In this document: one piece after another, positions 15,331-23,031 of the stretch | How the letters are laid out: each line of letters opens with the position of its first letter | Numbering within the stretch: position 1 is the stretch's first letter | NCBI GenBank assembly: GCA_964371715.1 | Contig: CAYJNO010000023.1 | Location: 1-30,743 of the forward strand | DNA: 30,743 bases | DNA from: CAYJNO01 sp964371715 | Lineage (GTDB): Bacteria; Bacillota_I; Bacilli_A; Erysipelotrichales; Erysipelotrichaceae | Reading direction: 5' to 3' | The notes under the pieces: model-generated | Database searches by the model: none | What the model saw: only the letters and a program-made list of their open reading frames with translations | Told to the model about the DNA's origin: nothing | Translations under genes and position numbers: made by a program

Positions 15331-17154
15331 ATGGAATATCAAAAAATTATAAACATAGCAGTAATTGCCCATGTTGACGCAGGGAAAAGTACATTAGTAG
15401 ACGCTTTTTTAAGTCAAAGTGATGTATTTAGAGATAATGAAGAAGTGGTAGATTGTGTAATGGATTCTAATGATCTAGAACGTGAAAGAGGAATTACAAT
15501 TTACGCTAAAAACTGTTCAGTAAACTATAAAGATTATAAAATTAATATAGTTGATACACCAGGACATGCTGACTTTTCAAGTGAAGTTGAACGTATTATT
15601 AAAACTGTAGATACAGTTATTTTATTAGTTGACTCAAGTGAGGGTCCAATGCCACAAACTAGATTTGTTTTACAAAAGAGTTTAGAAATTGGTTTAAAAC
15701 CAATCTTATTAATCAATAAAATTGATAAAAGAGATTCACGTGTTGATGAAGTAATTGATTTAGTATATCAATTATTCTTAGATTTAAATGCAAATGATGA
15801 ACAATTAGATTTCCCAATTCTTTATGGAATTGCAAGAGAAGGTATTGTTAGAGATAGTATGGATGGTACTAACACTGATATCATGCCATTATTTGAAACA
15901 ATTTTAAAGCATACAAATGCATATCCAAATTTAATAGAAGAACCATTACAAATGCAAATATCAGCTTTAGCGTATGATGACTATATTGGTCGTTTAGGTA
16001 TTGGACGTATTTTTAAAGGTAAATTAAAAGAATCAAGTGGTGTAATCGTATGTGATAGTGATCAAAAACAATTACAAAGAAAAGTAAATCAAGTATTCGT
16101 TTATAAAGGTTTAAGTAGAGTTGCTGTAAATGAAGCACAATGTGGAGAAATCGTTATGATTGCAGGTATTGCAGATATTTCGATTGGAGATACATTATGT
16201 TTAAGTGGACATATAGATCCATTACCATCTATTAATATTGAAGAGCCAACTTTATCGATGAATTTCATGGTAAACAGTTCACCATTCCAAGGGAAAAGTG
16301 GTAAGTTTGTTACATCACGTAATATTAAAGATCGTTTAGATAAAGAACTTGAAGTAAATGTTGGATTAAGAGTTGAACCTGGAATTAGTGCTGATATCTT
16401 CAAAGTATCAGGACGTGGGGAATTACACTTATCTATTTTATTAGAAAATATGCGCCGTGAAGGTTATGAAGTTGCTGTAAGTAAGCCTGAAGTAATTTTC
16501 CATAAAGAAGATGGAATTGTAATGGAACCACAAGAAGAAGTTATTTGTACAGTTCCAACAGAATATTCAGGACCAGTTATTTCTAAATTAAATTTAAGAA
16601 AAGGAATAATGGTTAATATTACTGAAGAAGGTAACTTTAGTAAAATTGAATATTTAGTACCTACTAGAGGTCTATTAGGTTATCGAAGTGACTTTATCAA
16701 TGATACTCGTGGTGAAGGAACAATGGTTAGACAACTTAAAGGTTATATGCCACATGTTGGAGAAATTCAACAACGTGTTAATGGTGCATTAGTATCAACA
16801 GAAAATGGTAAAGCTATGACTTATGCTTTATGGAACATTCAAGAAAGAGGTATCTTATTTATTGATCCTGCAACTGAAGTCTATGAAGGTATGGTTATTG
16901 GTATGGCCGCTAAAAACTTAGATATGGATGTTAACCCAATTAAAAATAAAAAATTAACTTCAATTCGTTCTAGTGGAGCTGATGAAGCGATGAAACTAAT
17001 TACTCCTAAAAAGATGTCATTAGAAGAAGCTTTAGAGTTTATCAATGATGATGAACTTGTAGAAATCACACCAGCAGAAATTAGAATTAGAAAGAAATAT
17101 TTAAAACCACATGAACGTAAAGCAGCATCTCGTTCTAAAATGAATGTTGAATAG
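15331..17154 (+). CDS. typA: Ribosome-associated GTPase TypA/BipA
   Basis: BipA is a translational GTPase of the EF-G type that acts in 50S assembly and stress or cold adaptation. The G motifs are AHVDAGKST (13-21), RGIT (53-56), DTPGH (75-79) and NKID (129-132). The C-terminal part carries GRGELHLSILLENMRREGYEV and the BipA-specific segment PTRGLLGYRSDF. ATG 15331 follows AAAGAGG and gives 607 residues, the normal length. An in-frame ATG at 15280 would overlap the promoter, so I reject it. It stands alone, with its own promoter and a hairpin at its stop. Confidence 0.97.
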   Translation: MEYQKIINIAVIAHVDAGKSTLVDAFLSQSDVFRDNEEVVDCVMDSNDLERERGITIYAKNCSVNYKDYKINIVDTPGHADFSSEVERIIKTVDTVILLVDSSEGPMPQTRFVLQKSLEIGLKPILLINKIDKRDSRVDEVIDLVYQLFLDLNANDEQLDFPILYGIAREGIVRDSMDGTNTDIMPLFETILKHTNAYPNLIEEPLQMQISALAYDDYIGRLGIGRIFKGKLKESSGVIVCDSDQKQLQRKVNQVFVYKGLSRVAVNEAQCGEIVMIAGIADISIGDTLCLSGHIDPLPSINIEEPTLSMNFMVNSSPFQGKSGKFVTSRNIKDRLDKELEVNVGLRVEPGISADIFKVSGRGELHLSILLENMRREGYEVAVSKPEVIFHKEDGIVMEPQEEVICTVPTEYSGPVISKLNLRKGIMVNITEEGNFSKIEYLVPTRGLLGYRSDFINDTRGEGTMVRQLKGYMPHVGEIQQRVNGALVSTENGKAMTYALWNIQERGILFIDPATEVYEGMVIGMAAKNLDMDVNPIKNKKLTSIRSSGADEAMKLITPKKMSLEEALEFINDDELVEITPAEIRIRKKYLKPHERKAASRSKMNVE

Positions 17155-17172
17155 CAGCCAATTGGCTGCTAT
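17151..17172 (+). terminator. Hairpin at the typA stop codon
   Basis: ATAGCAGCC (17151-17159) pairs with GGCTGCTAT (17164-17172) around AATT, and includes the TAG stop. The following T-run is short (TTGCTTT), so termination may be incomplete. Confidence 0.6.
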
Positions 17173-17209
17173 TTGCTTTAATATAGTATAAAAACAAAGT
17201 AAAAAATAG

Positions 17210-17215
17210 TATAAT
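17210..17215 (+). promoter_or_regulatory. Probable -10 box of the YgiQ-family gene
   Basis: TATAAT lies 19 bases before the start codon. The -35 region (about 17187-17192) is weak. With the leaky-looking hairpin upstream, some readthrough from typA is also possible. Confidence 0.5.
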
Positions 17216-17234
17216 ACAAACGGAGGTAAATACG

Positions 17235-19079
17235 ATGAATAAATTTTTACCAGTAAATAAAAAAGATATGCAAGCTAGAGGTTGGGATGAATTAGATTTT
17301 GTCTACGTATCAGGTGATGCCTATGTAGATCATCCATCATTTGGAGCTGCAATTATTACTCGTGTATTAGAGAAATTTGGTTATAAAGTTGGCATTATTG
17401 CACAACCAAATTATCGTGAAATAGAAAGTTTTAAAATATTTGGACAACCAAGACTTGGTTTTTTAGTTTCTTCAGGAAATATTGATTCAATGGTTAATCA
17501 TTATTCAGTAAGTAAGAAAAGAAGAAAAACTGATGCTTATTCTGATAATGGAGAAATGGGTAAAAGACCAGATCGAGCTGTAATTGTTTATAGTCAAATG
17601 ATTAGACAAGCCTATCCAAAAACAACAATTATTATTGGAGGTATAGAAGGTTCACTTAGAAGACTTGCTCACTATGATTATTGGGATAATAAAGTTCGTA
17701 AGAGTATTTTAGTAGATGCTAATGCTGATTTATTATCATATGGTATGGGTGAAAATAGTATAGTTGAAATAGCTGATGCTTTAAATAGTGGAATTGATAT
17801 TAAAGATTTAACATATCTTGATGGTACAGTATTTAAAACAAAAACATTAAGTAATATTGTAGATCCAATTATTTTGCCACATTATGAAGAAATAACAAAA
17901 GATAAAGTTAAATATGCTAAAAGCTTTAATGTGCAATATGAGAATACAGATCATATTACAGCTAAAACATTAGTTGAACCATATAAAGGTTTCTATATTG
18001 TACAAAATAGACCTAATAGACCATTAACTAGACAAGAATATGATGATTCTTATGACTTAAACTATACAAGAACTTTCCATCCAATGTATAAATATATACC
18101 AGCAATTGAAGAGGTTAAGTTTTCAATTATTTCTAATAGAGGATGTTATGGAGCATGTAACTTTTGTGCATTAACTTTCCATCAAGGAAGAGTAATGCAA
18201 TCAAGATCACATGAGTCTATTCTAAAAGAAGCAAAAAATATCACACAAGATAAAGACTTTAAAGGATATATTCATGATGTTGGTGGACCAACAGCTAACT
18301 TTAGAGATGTCGCATGTGATAAACAAGTTAAACATGGTGTATGTAAAACAAAACAATGTTTATGGCCAAAGCCATGTAGTAATTTAAAAGTAAATCATAA
18401 AGATTATTTATCTTTATTACAAAAGCTACGCAAAGTAGATAAAGTTAAAAAAGTATTTGTAAGAAGTGGTATTCGTTATGATTATTTAATGTATGATAAA
18501 GATGAATCATTCTTTAATGAATTAGTTAAACATCATATTAGCGGACAATTAAAAGTTGCACCAGAACATATAAGTAATAAAGTATTAGATAAGATGGGTA
18601 AACCTCGTCGTGGACTATATGAAGACTTTGTTGAAAAGTATTATCGTTTAAATGATAAACATCAAAAAAATCAATATTTAGTACCATATTTAATGTCATC
18701 ACATCCTGGGAGTGACTTGCAAGCAGCCATAGAACTTGCAGAGTATTTAAGAGATATCAAGCATCAACCAGAGCAAGTACAAGATTTTTATCCAACACCT
18801 GGTACTCTGTCAACTGCAATGTACTATACAGGCTTAGATCCAAGAGATTTAACTAAAGTATATGTTGCAAAGACAAGTAAAGAAAAATCAATGCAAAGAG
18901 CTTTAATTCAATATCGTAATCCTAAAAATTATGATTTAGTATATGAAGCACTAATTACAGCAAAGCGCGAAGACTTGATTGGTGATAAAGCAAAATGTTT
19001 AATTAGAAGAACACCGGTTAAACAGTATCGTCGATTCGATGAGAAAAAACCAAAATATCAATCTTACAAGAAAAGATAA
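17235..19079 (+). CDS. YgiQ-family radical SAM protein
   Basis: A radical S-adenosylmethionine enzyme of the YgiQ/UPF0313 family, whose reaction is not established to my knowledge. The 4Fe-4S motif is C304-x3-C308-x2-C311 in RGCYGACNFCALTFHQGR. A family-specific N-terminal region has GGIEGSLRRLAHYDYWDNKVR (about 135-155), and a second cysteine cluster (CDKQ, CKTKQC, PKPC; about 357-380) follows the core. The end has DFYPTPGTLSTAMYYTG and a basic tail. The length, 614 residues, fits. CGGAGGT precedes ATG 17235. Confidence 0.93.
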   Translation: MNKFLPVNKKDMQARGWDELDFVYVSGDAYVDHPSFGAAIITRVLEKFGYKVGIIAQPNYREIESFKIFGQPRLGFLVSSGNIDSMVNHYSVSKKRRKTDAYSDNGEMGKRPDRAVIVYSQMIRQAYPKTTIIIGGIEGSLRRLAHYDYWDNKVRKSILVDANADLLSYGMGENSIVEIADALNSGIDIKDLTYLDGTVFKTKTLSNIVDPIILPHYEEITKDKVKYAKSFNVQYENTDHITAKTLVEPYKGFYIVQNRPNRPLTRQEYDDSYDLNYTRTFHPMYKYIPAIEEVKFSIISNRGCYGACNFCALTFHQGRVMQSRSHESILKEAKNITQDKDFKGYIHDVGGPTANFRDVACDKQVKHGVCKTKQCLWPKPCSNLKVNHKDYLSLLQKLRKVDKVKKVFVRSGIRYDYLMYDKDESFFNELVKHHISGQLKVAPEHISNKVLDKMGKPRRGLYEDFVEKYYRLNDKHQKNQYLVPYLMSSHPGSDLQAAIELAEYLRDIKHQPEQVQDFYPTPGTLSTAMYYTGLDPRDLTKVYVAKTSKEKSMQRALIQYRNPKNYDLVYEALITAKREDLIGDKAKCLIRRTPVKQYRRFDEKKPKYQSYKKR

Positions 19080-19102
19080 ACTCACTTCTGTGAGTTTTTT
19101 TA
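19078..19102 (+). terminator. Terminator after the YgiQ-family gene
   Basis: AAACTCAC (19078-19085) pairs with GTGAGTTT (19090-19097) around TTCT, followed by a T-run to about 19101. The stem overlaps the stop codon. Confidence 0.9.
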
Positions 19103-19106
19103 TAAA

Positions 19107-19130
19107 TGTCAGCTACAAAGTTGTAAGACA
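19107..19130. promoter_or_regulatory. Imperfect dyad over the -35 region of the yitT operon
   Basis: TGTC-agc-TACAA-ag-TTGTA-a-GACA is an interrupted inverted repeat. Its right arm contains TTGTAA (19121-19126), a possible -35 for TATATA at 19144-19149 (17-base spacer). The layout would suit a repressor site, but this is inference. Confidence 0.4.
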
Positions 19131-19159
19131 AAAAAATTCCATTTATATAAAATTTATTG

Positions 19160-19165
19160 TATAAT
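19160..19165 (+). promoter_or_regulatory. Consensus -10 box immediately before yitT
   Basis: TATAAT ends eight bases before ATG 19174 and no Shine-Dalgarno lies between. If this is the active -10, the mRNA would begin at about 19172 and be almost leaderless. Its -35 is weak, and the alternative pair TTGTAA/TATATA upstream would give an 18-nt leader. Confidence 0.5.
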
Positions 19166-19173
19166 AGAGATTG

Positions 19174-20028
19174 ATGAAGATATATAATAAATTATTTAAA
19201 GAAATTACACAACTTTTAGTTGGGAATGCCTTACTAGCAATTGCTGTTGGTGTGTTTATATTACCGCAAAATATATTATCTGGCGGAGTTGCAGGGGTTG
19301 CAGTATTATTGGAGCCATTTGTTGATATACCAAAAGAGATAACGGTTAGTATAGTTACTATTTCGTTATTTTTTGTTGGGTTAGTTTTACTTGGAAAATC
19401 TTTTGCATTAAAAACGTTGGCTAGTTCAATATTGTATCCATTGTTTTTAAATATTGTTATATTATTTGAATTTAATATTGAGTTGAATCCATTACTTGCC
19501 TCAGTATATGGAGGACTAATTGCAGGGATTGCATTAGGTATTGTAATAAGAGGTGGTGCAAGTACTGGTGGTATGGATATACCAGCATTAGTACTGCATA
19601 AGTATTTGAAAAAAGATGTTAGTATCTTTGTAATGATTGTAGATGCAATAACAGTAGGATTTGGATTATTTATCTATGGGCTAGAGCCTGTATTAATTGG
19701 TTTATTATCTGTATTTGCTACATCATTTGGAATCGCAAAGGTTATGGAATATCCTTGGGATAAAGTAATGTCAGTTACAATTATTTCAAAGGAATGGAAA
19801 GAAATTAATGATAAAATAAATAGTGAGTTAGACCGTGGTAGTACTTTAATGGATGCAGTAGGTGGATACACTAAAGATGAAAAGACAGTAATCTTGGTAA
19901 TTGTTAATAATGATCAATATGATACATTATTAAATATCGTACATGCAATTGATAAAAATGCATTTGTTATTGCAAATGAGACAAATAAAGTACATGGCGA
20001 AGGATTTAGCTTACATACGAGAATATAG
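19174..20028 (+). CDS. YitT-family membrane protein
   Basis: YitT proteins have an N-terminal multi-helix membrane domain (DUF161) and a cytoplasmic C-terminal domain (DUF2179). Their transport role is not settled. This 284-residue protein has about five hydrophobic segments in its first 190 residues, with LPQNILSGGVAGVA near the start and RGGASTGGMDIPAL in the middle. The soluble domain runs from about 200 to the end (SVTIISKEW, GGYTKDEKTVILVIV, HGEGF). ATG 19174 is chosen; the TTG three bases earlier could also serve. No real RBS is visible. It leads the ftsEX operon, 12 bases upstream of ftsE. Confidence 0.9.
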   Translation: MKIYNKLFKEITQLLVGNALLAIAVGVFILPQNILSGGVAGVAVLLEPFVDIPKEITVSIVTISLFFVGLVLLGKSFALKTLASSILYPLFLNIVILFEFNIELNPLLASVYGGLIAGIALGIVIRGGASTGGMDIPALVLHKYLKKDVSIFVMIVDAITVGFGLFIYGLEPVLIGLLSVFATSFGIAKVMEYPWDKVMSVTIISKEWKEINDKINSELDRGSTLMDAVGGYTKDEKTVILVIVNNDQYDTLLNIVHAIDKNAFVIANETNKVHGEGFSLHTRI

Positions 20029-20040
20029 GAAGGGATATAT

Positions 20041-20727
20041 ATGATACAATTTACAAATGTAAAAAAGACCTATCCAAATGGAGTACATGCACTCTACCGT
20101 ATAAATTTAGTTATAAGACAAGGGGAGTTTGTTTATATTATTGGACCAACAGGAAGTGGTAAATCAACATTAATGAAACTTTTAGATGCTGAAGAAATCC
20201 CAACAGAGGGAAAAGTAAGTGTTGTAGGAGTAGATGTTGGTGCTTTAAAACACTCTAAAGTTCCATTATATAGAAGAAACATAGGGGTAGTATTTCAAGA
20301 TTTTAGATTATTAGAACGTAAAACAGTATTTGAAAATATTGCTTTTGCTTTAGAAGTAATAGGTGTGCCAAATACCCTTATTCGTAAAAGGGTAAGAGAG
20401 GTTATGAACCTTGTTGGACTTGATGGAAGAGGAAATGATTTCCCTGAACATTTATCAGGAGGACAACAACAACGTGTGGCAATTGCTAGAGCTATTGCTA
20501 ATAAACCAAAAGTATTAATATGTGATGAACCTACAGGAAATTTAGATCCAGCTAAATCAGATGAAATTATGTTATTACTTGAAAAAATAAATCGTGAAGA
20601 AAAAACAACTGTGGTAATGGTAACTCACGATCAAAATTTAGTTGAAAAGCATCGTAAGAGAACTATAACACTAGAAGAAGGTTATATAGTATCAGACCAC
20701 CAATATGGAGGTTATAGTAAAGTATGA
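20041..20727 (+). CDS. ftsE: Cell-division ABC ATPase FtsE
   Basis: FtsE hydrolyses ATP on the cytoplasmic face and drives FtsX to activate a peptidoglycan hydrolase outside. The 228-residue product has Walker A GPTGSGKS (35-42), Q86, the signature LSGGQ (138-142), Walker B VLICDE (158-163) and the switch histidine H196. FtsE-like features include the start MIQFTNVKKTYPNG and the VFQDFRLL segment. Its TGA stop overlaps the ftsX ATG (ATGATG), so the two are translationally coupled. AGGAAGGG precedes the start. Confidence 0.96.
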   Translation: MIQFTNVKKTYPNGVHALYRINLVIRQGEFVYIIGPTGSGKSTLMKLLDAEEIPTEGKVSVVGVDVGALKHSKVPLYRRNIGVVFQDFRLLERKTVFENIAFALEVIGVPNTLIRKRVREVMNLVGLDGRGNDFPEHLSGGQQQRVAIARAIANKPKVLICDEPTGNLDPAKSDEIMLLLEKINREEKTTVVMVTHDQNLVEKHRKRTITLEEGYIVSDHQYGGYSKV

Positions 20728-21629
20728 TGAGTAGAATGTTAAGACATATAAAAGAAGGATTTATTGGTATTTATAGAAATGGGGCAATGTCTGTTTCTAG
20801 TGCTACAGCAGTCTTAATTACACTTTCAATTATAAGTGTCTTTATAATTATTTCCTTTAATATGCAAGAAATATCAGTTGGTGTAGAATCTGATTTAAAA
20901 ATAGCAGTACTTGTTGACTTTAATTATGAAAGTGAAGAAGAATTAAAAAGAATAGAATCTGAACTTAATGCAGTTGCTGGTGTATCGAATGTTGAATTTT
21001 CAAATAAAGATGCAGAGCTTGAATTTTTCTTAAGTCAATATTCAGAAGAAGAAAAAGCATTATACATGCCTGAGGGAGCTGTTAACCCAATGAAACATGC
21101 ATATTATGTTGAGGTTAGTAGTGGTGAAATATTAGATTCTGTTTCAAATGAAATACGAGAAAACATCATAGGAGTAAGTGAAGTAAACTATGGTGGTGAA
21201 GTAACAGTATTATTAGTTGAATTTCTAGAAGCAATTAGATTTGGTGGATTAATATTAGTAGTATCATTATCAGTGTTAGCTATTTATTTGATGCAAAATA
21301 CGATTAATTTAACAATTAACGCTAGAAAAAAAGAAATATCAATTATGAGAAGCGTTGGAGCTACTAATAACTTTATTAGAGCACCATTTGTCTTTGAGGG
21401 AATTATTATAGGAATTATTGGATCAATAGTTCCATGTATAATAACAAGTGTTGGTTATTATTATTTATATGATGTTACAGGTGGAGCAATAATTACAGAA
21501 GTATTTGACTTAATATCTCCAAATCCGTTTATTTTCTATGTGTGTTTATCACTAGTTGGTATTGGAATGTTAGTCGGACTTGTTGGAAGCTTTTTCTCAG
21601 TAACTAAAAACTTAAAGGTGAAGCGATGA
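20724..21629 (+). CDS. ftsX: Cell-division ABC permease FtsX
   Basis: FtsX passes conformational change from FtsE to an extracellular hydrolase. The 301-residue protein has a cytoplasmic start, a first membrane helix (about 24-46), an outer domain of about 120 residues (47-170), and helices at about 173-193, 223-247 and 269-292. The motif NARKKEISIMRSVGATNNFIRAPF (about 199-222) is the FtsX coupling region. It overlaps ftsE upstream and the M23 gene downstream by ATGA junctions, a strong hint that the three products form one complex. Confidence 0.96.
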   Translation: MMSRMLRHIKEGFIGIYRNGAMSVSSATAVLITLSIISVFIIISFNMQEISVGVESDLKIAVLVDFNYESEEELKRIESELNAVAGVSNVEFSNKDAELEFFLSQYSEEEKALYMPEGAVNPMKHAYYVEVSSGEILDSVSNEIRENIIGVSEVNYGGEVTVLLVEFLEAIRFGGLILVVSLSVLAIYLMQNTINLTINARKKEISIMRSVGATNNFIRAPFVFEGIIIGIIGSIVPCIITSVGYYYLYDVTGGAIITEVFDLISPNPFIFYVCLSLVGIGMLVGLVGSFFSVTKNLKVKR

Positions 21630-23014
21630 AAAAATTAATTATTACAATATCTATCTTTGCCATTTGCGTATTAACATCTCCAACATATTTTAGTTTGGAT
21701 GCACCTTATGAAGGAAATGAAGGTGCATGGGAAGAATTTTGTAATAGTGAAGATTTATCGGAGAATGAATTAAGTAAATGTCAAGATTTCAAACAATATC
21801 TTGCAGATGAAAGTGATGCACTATCTCAAGAAAAAGAGCAAATTGATCGTGATTTAGAAATATTAAAAAGTGCAATTGAAGAACAAGGTTTATTAATTGC
21901 AAAGTATAGTGAAACAATCACAGAATATGAAACTTTAATTACTGAACTTGAAGAAAAAATTGCTATTAGAGAAGAAGCAATTATAAATAAAACAGAAGAT
22001 ATTATTGAGAAAGAAACACAAGTGAGTGAATTAGAAATAAAATTAACAGAGCGTATGACTTCCTCTCAACAAACTATGCATTTTAATGATGCACTAAGTT
22101 TTTTAATGGGTGCAAGTACAATTGAGGATTTTATTAGAAGAGCAAATGGAATTAACTCTATGGAAGCATATGAATCAGAATTGAAGTTTGAACTAATAAC
22201 AATACTTGGAGTACTAGAACAAGACAAAGCACTACTGCAACAAGATCGTGATATAGTAGAACAAGATAAAATTGTTTTAGATGAAGCTTTAGCAACAGTA
22301 GAACAATTAAAATATGAAGTAGAACAAGCAAAAATTGCAAATGAAGCTAAAGAAGCTGAACTTGAAGCACAGGGTAATACTATAGCTGGAAATATTGAAG
22401 AGTTACAAGAAACACTAGCTTCATTATCAGATAGTATTGGAGGAATACCATCATCATCTAGTTTTACAAGACCTATTGAAAATTATGGCATTAGTGCTTA
22501 TACATGGGCATATCCAAATGGAGGTCTACACTTAGGTACTGACTATACTGCATCTAGAGGTACAACAGTAAGAGCTGCAATTAATGGAGTAGTAGTATTT
22601 AGTAATGATGGGTGTGGAGATGGCTATCTTGGGGCAACATGTGCAGGAACTCCAGAAGCAACCTATGGTGGAGGAAACTCTGTCTATTTAATGGGTGAAG
22701 TAGATGGTAAAATTTATGGATTTAGATATTTACATTTATTAATAAACACTTCAGTTGAAGCAGGTACTGTTGTTAACGCCGGTGATTATATTGGTGGAAT
22801 GGGTACTAGTGGAAATTCAAGTGGAGTCCATACACATGTAGAAGTAATCTATATGGGAGATGGAGAATTAGAAGATTATATCAATGACTGGCAAAAAACG
22901 GGAGATTTAAGTTTTGGAGCAGGATTTGGATATAGTGCATTATCAACGATATGTGAAAACGGAGCGTCTGCACCATGTAGAATGAGACCAGAAGAGGTAT
23001 TTAATACTTGGTAA
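21626..23014 (+). CDS. Secreted coiled-coil M23 peptidase, FtsEX-linked murein hydrolase
   Basis: Likely the hydrolase activated by FtsEX, playing the part of EnvC/CwlO/PcsB. The 462-residue product has a signal-type start MKKLIITISIFAICVLTS, long coiled coils (about 65-145 and 185-270) and a LytM/M23 domain. The metal ligands H302, D306 and H404 and the catalytic H370 and H402 are in place (GGLHLGTDYT, RYLHLL, VHTHVEV), so it should be active, unlike degenerate EnvC activators. It has six cysteines outside the signal region, in three close pairs (39/52, 330/339, 443/451), odd for a Bacillota exported protein. It overlaps ftsX by four bases. Confidence 0.92.
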   Translation: MKKLIITISIFAICVLTSPTYFSLDAPYEGNEGAWEEFCNSEDLSENELSKCQDFKQYLADESDALSQEKEQIDRDLEILKSAIEEQGLLIAKYSETITEYETLITELEEKIAIREEAIINKTEDIIEKETQVSELEIKLTERMTSSQQTMHFNDALSFLMGASTIEDFIRRANGINSMEAYESELKFELITILGVLEQDKALLQQDRDIVEQDKIVLDEALATVEQLKYEVEQAKIANEAKEAELEAQGNTIAGNIEELQETLASLSDSIGGIPSSSSFTRPIENYGISAYTWAYPNGGLHLGTDYTASRGTTVRAAINGVVVFSNDGCGDGYLGATCAGTPEATYGGGNSVYLMGEVDGKIYGFRYLHLLINTSVEAGTVVNAGDYIGGMGTSGNSSGVHTHVEVIYMGDGELEDYINDWQKTGDLSFGAGFGYSALSTICENGASAPCRMRPEEVFNTW

Positions 23015-23031
23015 GATAAAGGAGGTAGTAT

